Below are positions 62,051 through 64,000 of a stretch of DNA of 64,000 nucleotides, piece by piece (the first letter of the stretch is position 1; each line of letters begins with the position of its first letter). The DNA comes from Pseudoxanthomonas spadix (GTDB lineage Bacteria > Pseudomonadota > Gammaproteobacteria > Xanthomonadales > Xanthomonadaceae). Under the pieces are notes generated by a model. It saw nothing but the letters and a program-made list of their open reading frames with translations, ran no database searches and had not been told where the DNA came from. Made by a program: the position numbers and the translations under genes. Location of the stretch: contig NZ_RDQN01000002.1 of NCBI RefSeq assembly GCF_003703395.1, positions 372,001-436,000 on the forward strand, in the 5' to 3' direction.

Positions 62051-62824
62051 ATGGCCAACGAACCCCTGCAACTGAATCTCGGATCGCTGCGCAGCGCGAT
62101 GTCGCTGACGCTGCATACGCATCACGCTTCGCGCATCTGGCACGGCCGAGCGCCGGCCGAGGGCCGGCCCGGAATCATCGGCCTCAACGGCTACATCAGC
62201 GTGATGAACAAGATGAAACGCGGCGCCGAGCAGGACGACCCGTACTCGGATTGGTGGATGTTGCGCATCGAGGACAAGCTGACGCAGACCAAGGCCAGCT
62301 TGCAGGCCCTGCGCGAGCAGGTGGACCAGGCGCTGGCCGATGTGCCTCCGGCGCTGACGCTGGGCGAGAACATGAACGTGCAGCCGGTCAAGCTGCCGCT
62401 GTTCGTGAACGCCCAGCTCGGCTTCATGGCGGTGTACCTGCTGGCCGACTACGACGACCTGGCGCGCAAGCTGATCCTCGCCCACCACACCGCGCTGATC
62501 GACCGTAGTACGCTGGAACGCTGGCTCAACGATGGGGCGCATGCGCTGCGCAGCCTGTTCTCGCTGGCCCAGCAGTACCGCTACTCCGGCACGACGCGCG
62601 ACGATTTCGCGGCAAAGAATGCTGCGGCGCGTGCGGCGCTAGAGAAGTTTGGAGAGCTGCCGCAGGACGTGCTGGAAGGCACGCGTCGTTCGCGCTTTGC
62701 GCCACCCATCGCGCGCCGCACAGGCAAGCCTGGCACACCGGCTGCTGCGCCGGCCGCTGATGCGGCGGCACCAGCTTCCACGAATCGCGCAGCCGATGCC
62801 GCGTTTGAGGATGCCAGCCCATGA
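62051..62824 (+). CDS. TIGR03761 family ICE protein (PFL_4669-like)
   Basis: The 257-residue protein has the family blocks LNLGSLRSAMSLTLHTHHASRIWHGR, GIIGLNGYISVMNKMKRGAEQDDPYSDWW and PVKLPLFVNAQLGFMAVYLLADYDDLARK, followed by a Pro/Ala-rich tail (about 215-257). It is found only in conjugative elements of this class; its role is unknown. I chose the ATG at 62051. It overlaps DUF3158 by four bases. Confidence 0.9.
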   Translation: MANEPLQLNLGSLRSAMSLTLHTHHASRIWHGRAPAEGRPGIIGLNGYISVMNKMKRGAEQDDPYSDWWMLRIEDKLTQTKASLQALREQVDQALADVPPALTLGENMNVQPVKLPLFVNAQLGFMAVYLLADYDDLARKLILAHHTALIDRSTLERWLNDGAHALRSLFSLAQQYRYSGTTRDDFAAKNAAARAALEKFGELPQDVLEGTRRSRFAPPIARRTGKPGTPAAAPAADAAAPASTNRAADAAFEDASP

Positions 62825-63372
62825 TGGCATCGCCCCCGACCGGCCAACCGGGACGCTTCGCGCCGCTGGAACAGGCAGACTTCCAACGTCTGGAACATGC
62901 CGGCTACCTAAAAGGCCTTTTACAGCCCTTTAAAGGTAAGGGAAGTCTGGAGACCTGGGCCAACCAATGCACGGCGCTGCGAGACGAGTTGATCGCGCTG
63001 GCGCAGCGGCGTGTGCTGAAGCAGGCGCGGGCCTATCCCTTCACCCTGCTCGACGTGCAACTGGCCCAGCAGGCTACTGGCGCAGGGACGACCTTCCTGC
63101 GCTGGCGCAACCACGACCGTTCTTCCATGGGCGTGGCGCTGTGGGAGTCGCTGCTCGACCGCCCGGCGACGCCGGCCTCGCTGATCGACGACCTGTACGC
63201 GATGGAGTTGCAGCGCATCGCGCTGAACATGCAGATCAGCCTGACCCACAGCATCGCTCGCCAAGCCCTGGAATGCGCCAGCAAGGCCGCCCAGGCCGAA
63301 GCGGTTTACCTGCGGCATGTCCACGGACGTACCGCGACCGTTTCATTCACCACCCCCAAGGAGTCATCATGA
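62821..63372 (+). CDS. DUF3158 family protein, in the InrR position
   Basis: The 183-residue protein matches DUF3158 (FAPLEQADFQRLEHAGYLKG, FKGKGSLETWANQCTALRDE, QARAYPFTLLDVQLAQQ, LRWRNHDRSSMGVALWE). The gene directly before ssb in ICEclc is inrR, a regulator of integrase expression; by position and size this may be its counterpart. Start and end overlap the neighbours by four bases each. Confidence 0.83.
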   Translation: MMASPPTGQPGRFAPLEQADFQRLEHAGYLKGLLQPFKGKGSLETWANQCTALRDELIALAQRRVLKQARAYPFTLLDVQLAQQATGAGTTFLRWRNHDRSSMGVALWESLLDRPATPASLIDDLYAMELQRIALNMQISLTHSIARQALECASKAAQAEAVYLRHVHGRTATVSFTTPKESS

Positions 63373-63818
63373 GCACGCACTTCGTCGGCGAGGGCAATAT
63401 CGGTTCAGCGCCTGACTATCGCGAATTCCCCAACGGCAATGACGAGCCGCGCCGTTTGCTGCGCCTGAACGTCTACTTCGACAACCCGATCCCGAAGAAG
63501 GACGGCGAGTTCGAGGACCGCGGCGGCTTTTGGGCGCCGGTGGAGCTGTGGCATCGAGACGCCGACCACTGGAAGGACCTGTACCAGAAAGGCATGCGCG
63601 TGCTGGTGGAAGGCCGGACCGTGAAGGACGAGTGGGAGGACGCTGACGAGAACGAGCGCGTCACGTTCAAGGTCGAGGCCCGGCGCGTGGGCATCCTGCC
63701 GTACCGCCTCCAGACCGTGACCCTCAGCCCCCGGACGCTGGAACCCGAGGCGGCAGTACCGCCGCCGAAGGAAACCAAGGCGACGAAGGCGCCAAAGGAA
63801 AGCAAGCCCAAGGGCTGA
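63369..63818 (+). CDS. ssb: ICE single-stranded DNA-binding protein
   Basis: The 149-residue protein has an OB-fold SSB-like core (FVGEGNIGSAPDYREF, LLRLNVYFDNPIPK, GGFWAPVELWHRDADHW, GMRVLVEGRTVKDEW) and a Lys-rich tail (PPKETKATKAPKESKPKG) instead of the acidic tip of chromosomal SSB. It should protect single strands during transfer or replication of the ICE. ATGA overlap with the preceding gene. Confidence 0.9.
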   Translation: MSTHFVGEGNIGSAPDYREFPNGNDEPRRLLRLNVYFDNPIPKKDGEFEDRGGFWAPVELWHRDADHWKDLYQKGMRVLVEGRTVKDEWEDADENERVTFKVEARRVGILPYRLQTVTLSPRTLEPEAAVPPPKETKATKAPKESKPKG

Positions 63819-63868
63819 TTCCCTACAGGGGCGGCTGTGGCAACCGTCAGACGCCCGTCATGCACCAA

Positions 63869-63885
63869 CTATCCCCAGGGGATAG
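63869..63885. repeat. 17-bp palindrome of the GGGGAT type after ssb
   Basis: CTATCCCC-A-GGGGATAG, identical in its inner 17 bases to the palindrome at 61909. The DNA from 63819 to the window end (64000) shows no complete gene. Confidence 0.88.
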
Positions 63886-64000
63886 CGCCAGGGTCGTCCA
63901 CTGAATTCCAGCCGCCCTCCCGAAACGACGCCCCCGTTGCGCCAGCCGTTGCACTGCCGCGCATGCCGCTGCGGCAACGCATCGCCTGCCGATCACAAAG

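Overview
The window is high-GC chromosomal DNA of a gammaproteobacterium of the family Xanthomonadaceae (Xanthomonas, Stenotrophomonas, Pseudoxanthomonas or Lysobacter-like). The pointers are a complete oleABCD long-chain olefin gene set whose OleA matches the Xanthomonas enzyme in length and catalytic residues, a bifunctional PutA without an evident N-terminal DNA-binding domain, a two-cysteine OhrR with its ohr target, and dispersed small inverted repeats of the kind common in this family. The genus cannot be fixed from the window alone. No tRNA, rRNA or CRISPR array was recognised.

Chromosomal part (1 to about 43.6 kb). From the left: the end of a cytochrome oxidase locus (coxB, DUF2244), a membrane diguanylate cyclase, a rhomboid protease, DUF1820, the cell-envelope set ctpA-envC-gpmI, an M28 lipoprotein peptidase, a MAPEG protein, a TruC-like pseudouridine synthase, a FadL-type porin, and ubiB with a UbiJ/SCP2 protein. 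The ole genes follow on the minus strand: oleD and oleC (16.6-19.3 kb), oleB (21.6-22.5 kb) and oleA (27.2-28.2 kb). They are separated by two defence-like inserts. One is an AAA ATPase plus TOPRIM-like pair (19.8-21.5 kb). The other is an MmeI-like type IIL restriction-modification gene plus a Fic protein (22.5-27.1 kb). The MmeI-like gene itself carries an in-frame cassette: a DUF559 (Vsr-like) nuclease domain between 45-bp inverted repeats, followed by a four-copy decapeptide repeat. I consider this the most unusual object in the window. Next come an M16 protease, trmL, ohrR-ohr, an Lrp regulator divergent from putA, a probably acquired IclR/MFS/tautomerase/cupin module with repeated operator palindromes, and trpD-trpG.

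Integrative and conjugative element (ICE) part (about 43.85 to 64 kb and beyond the right edge). Immediately beyond trpG the sequence becomes an ICE of the PFGI-1/clc type. It starts with an IS3 remnant and a MobH relaxase (TraI), followed by an XRE regulator and a LysR effector domain lacking its helix-turn-helix. A cargo zone holds a complete IS630, cyanase (cynS), an ABC ATPase truncated by an IS3 element, and a second IS630 end, followed by two LysR regulators. The conserved ICE maintenance operon then runs alpA-parA-shi-like-parB-DUF2857-replication protein-parDE-LOTUS protein-TIGR03761-DUF3158 (InrR-like)-ssb. This operon carries three copies of a GGGGAT-type palindrome in its gaps and a candidate replication origin inside the replication gene. 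No integrase or attachment site is visible at the trpG side.

Gene products work together as follows. OleA condenses two fatty acyl-CoAs, OleD reduces the product, OleC makes the beta-lactone and OleB decarboxylates it to an olefin. OhrR senses organic hydroperoxide and releases ohr. The Lrp regulator probably controls putA. ICE genes alpA to ssb probably serve maintenance, replication and activation, while TraI starts conjugative transfer. Base-composition remarks are by eye; no alignment or database search was run.
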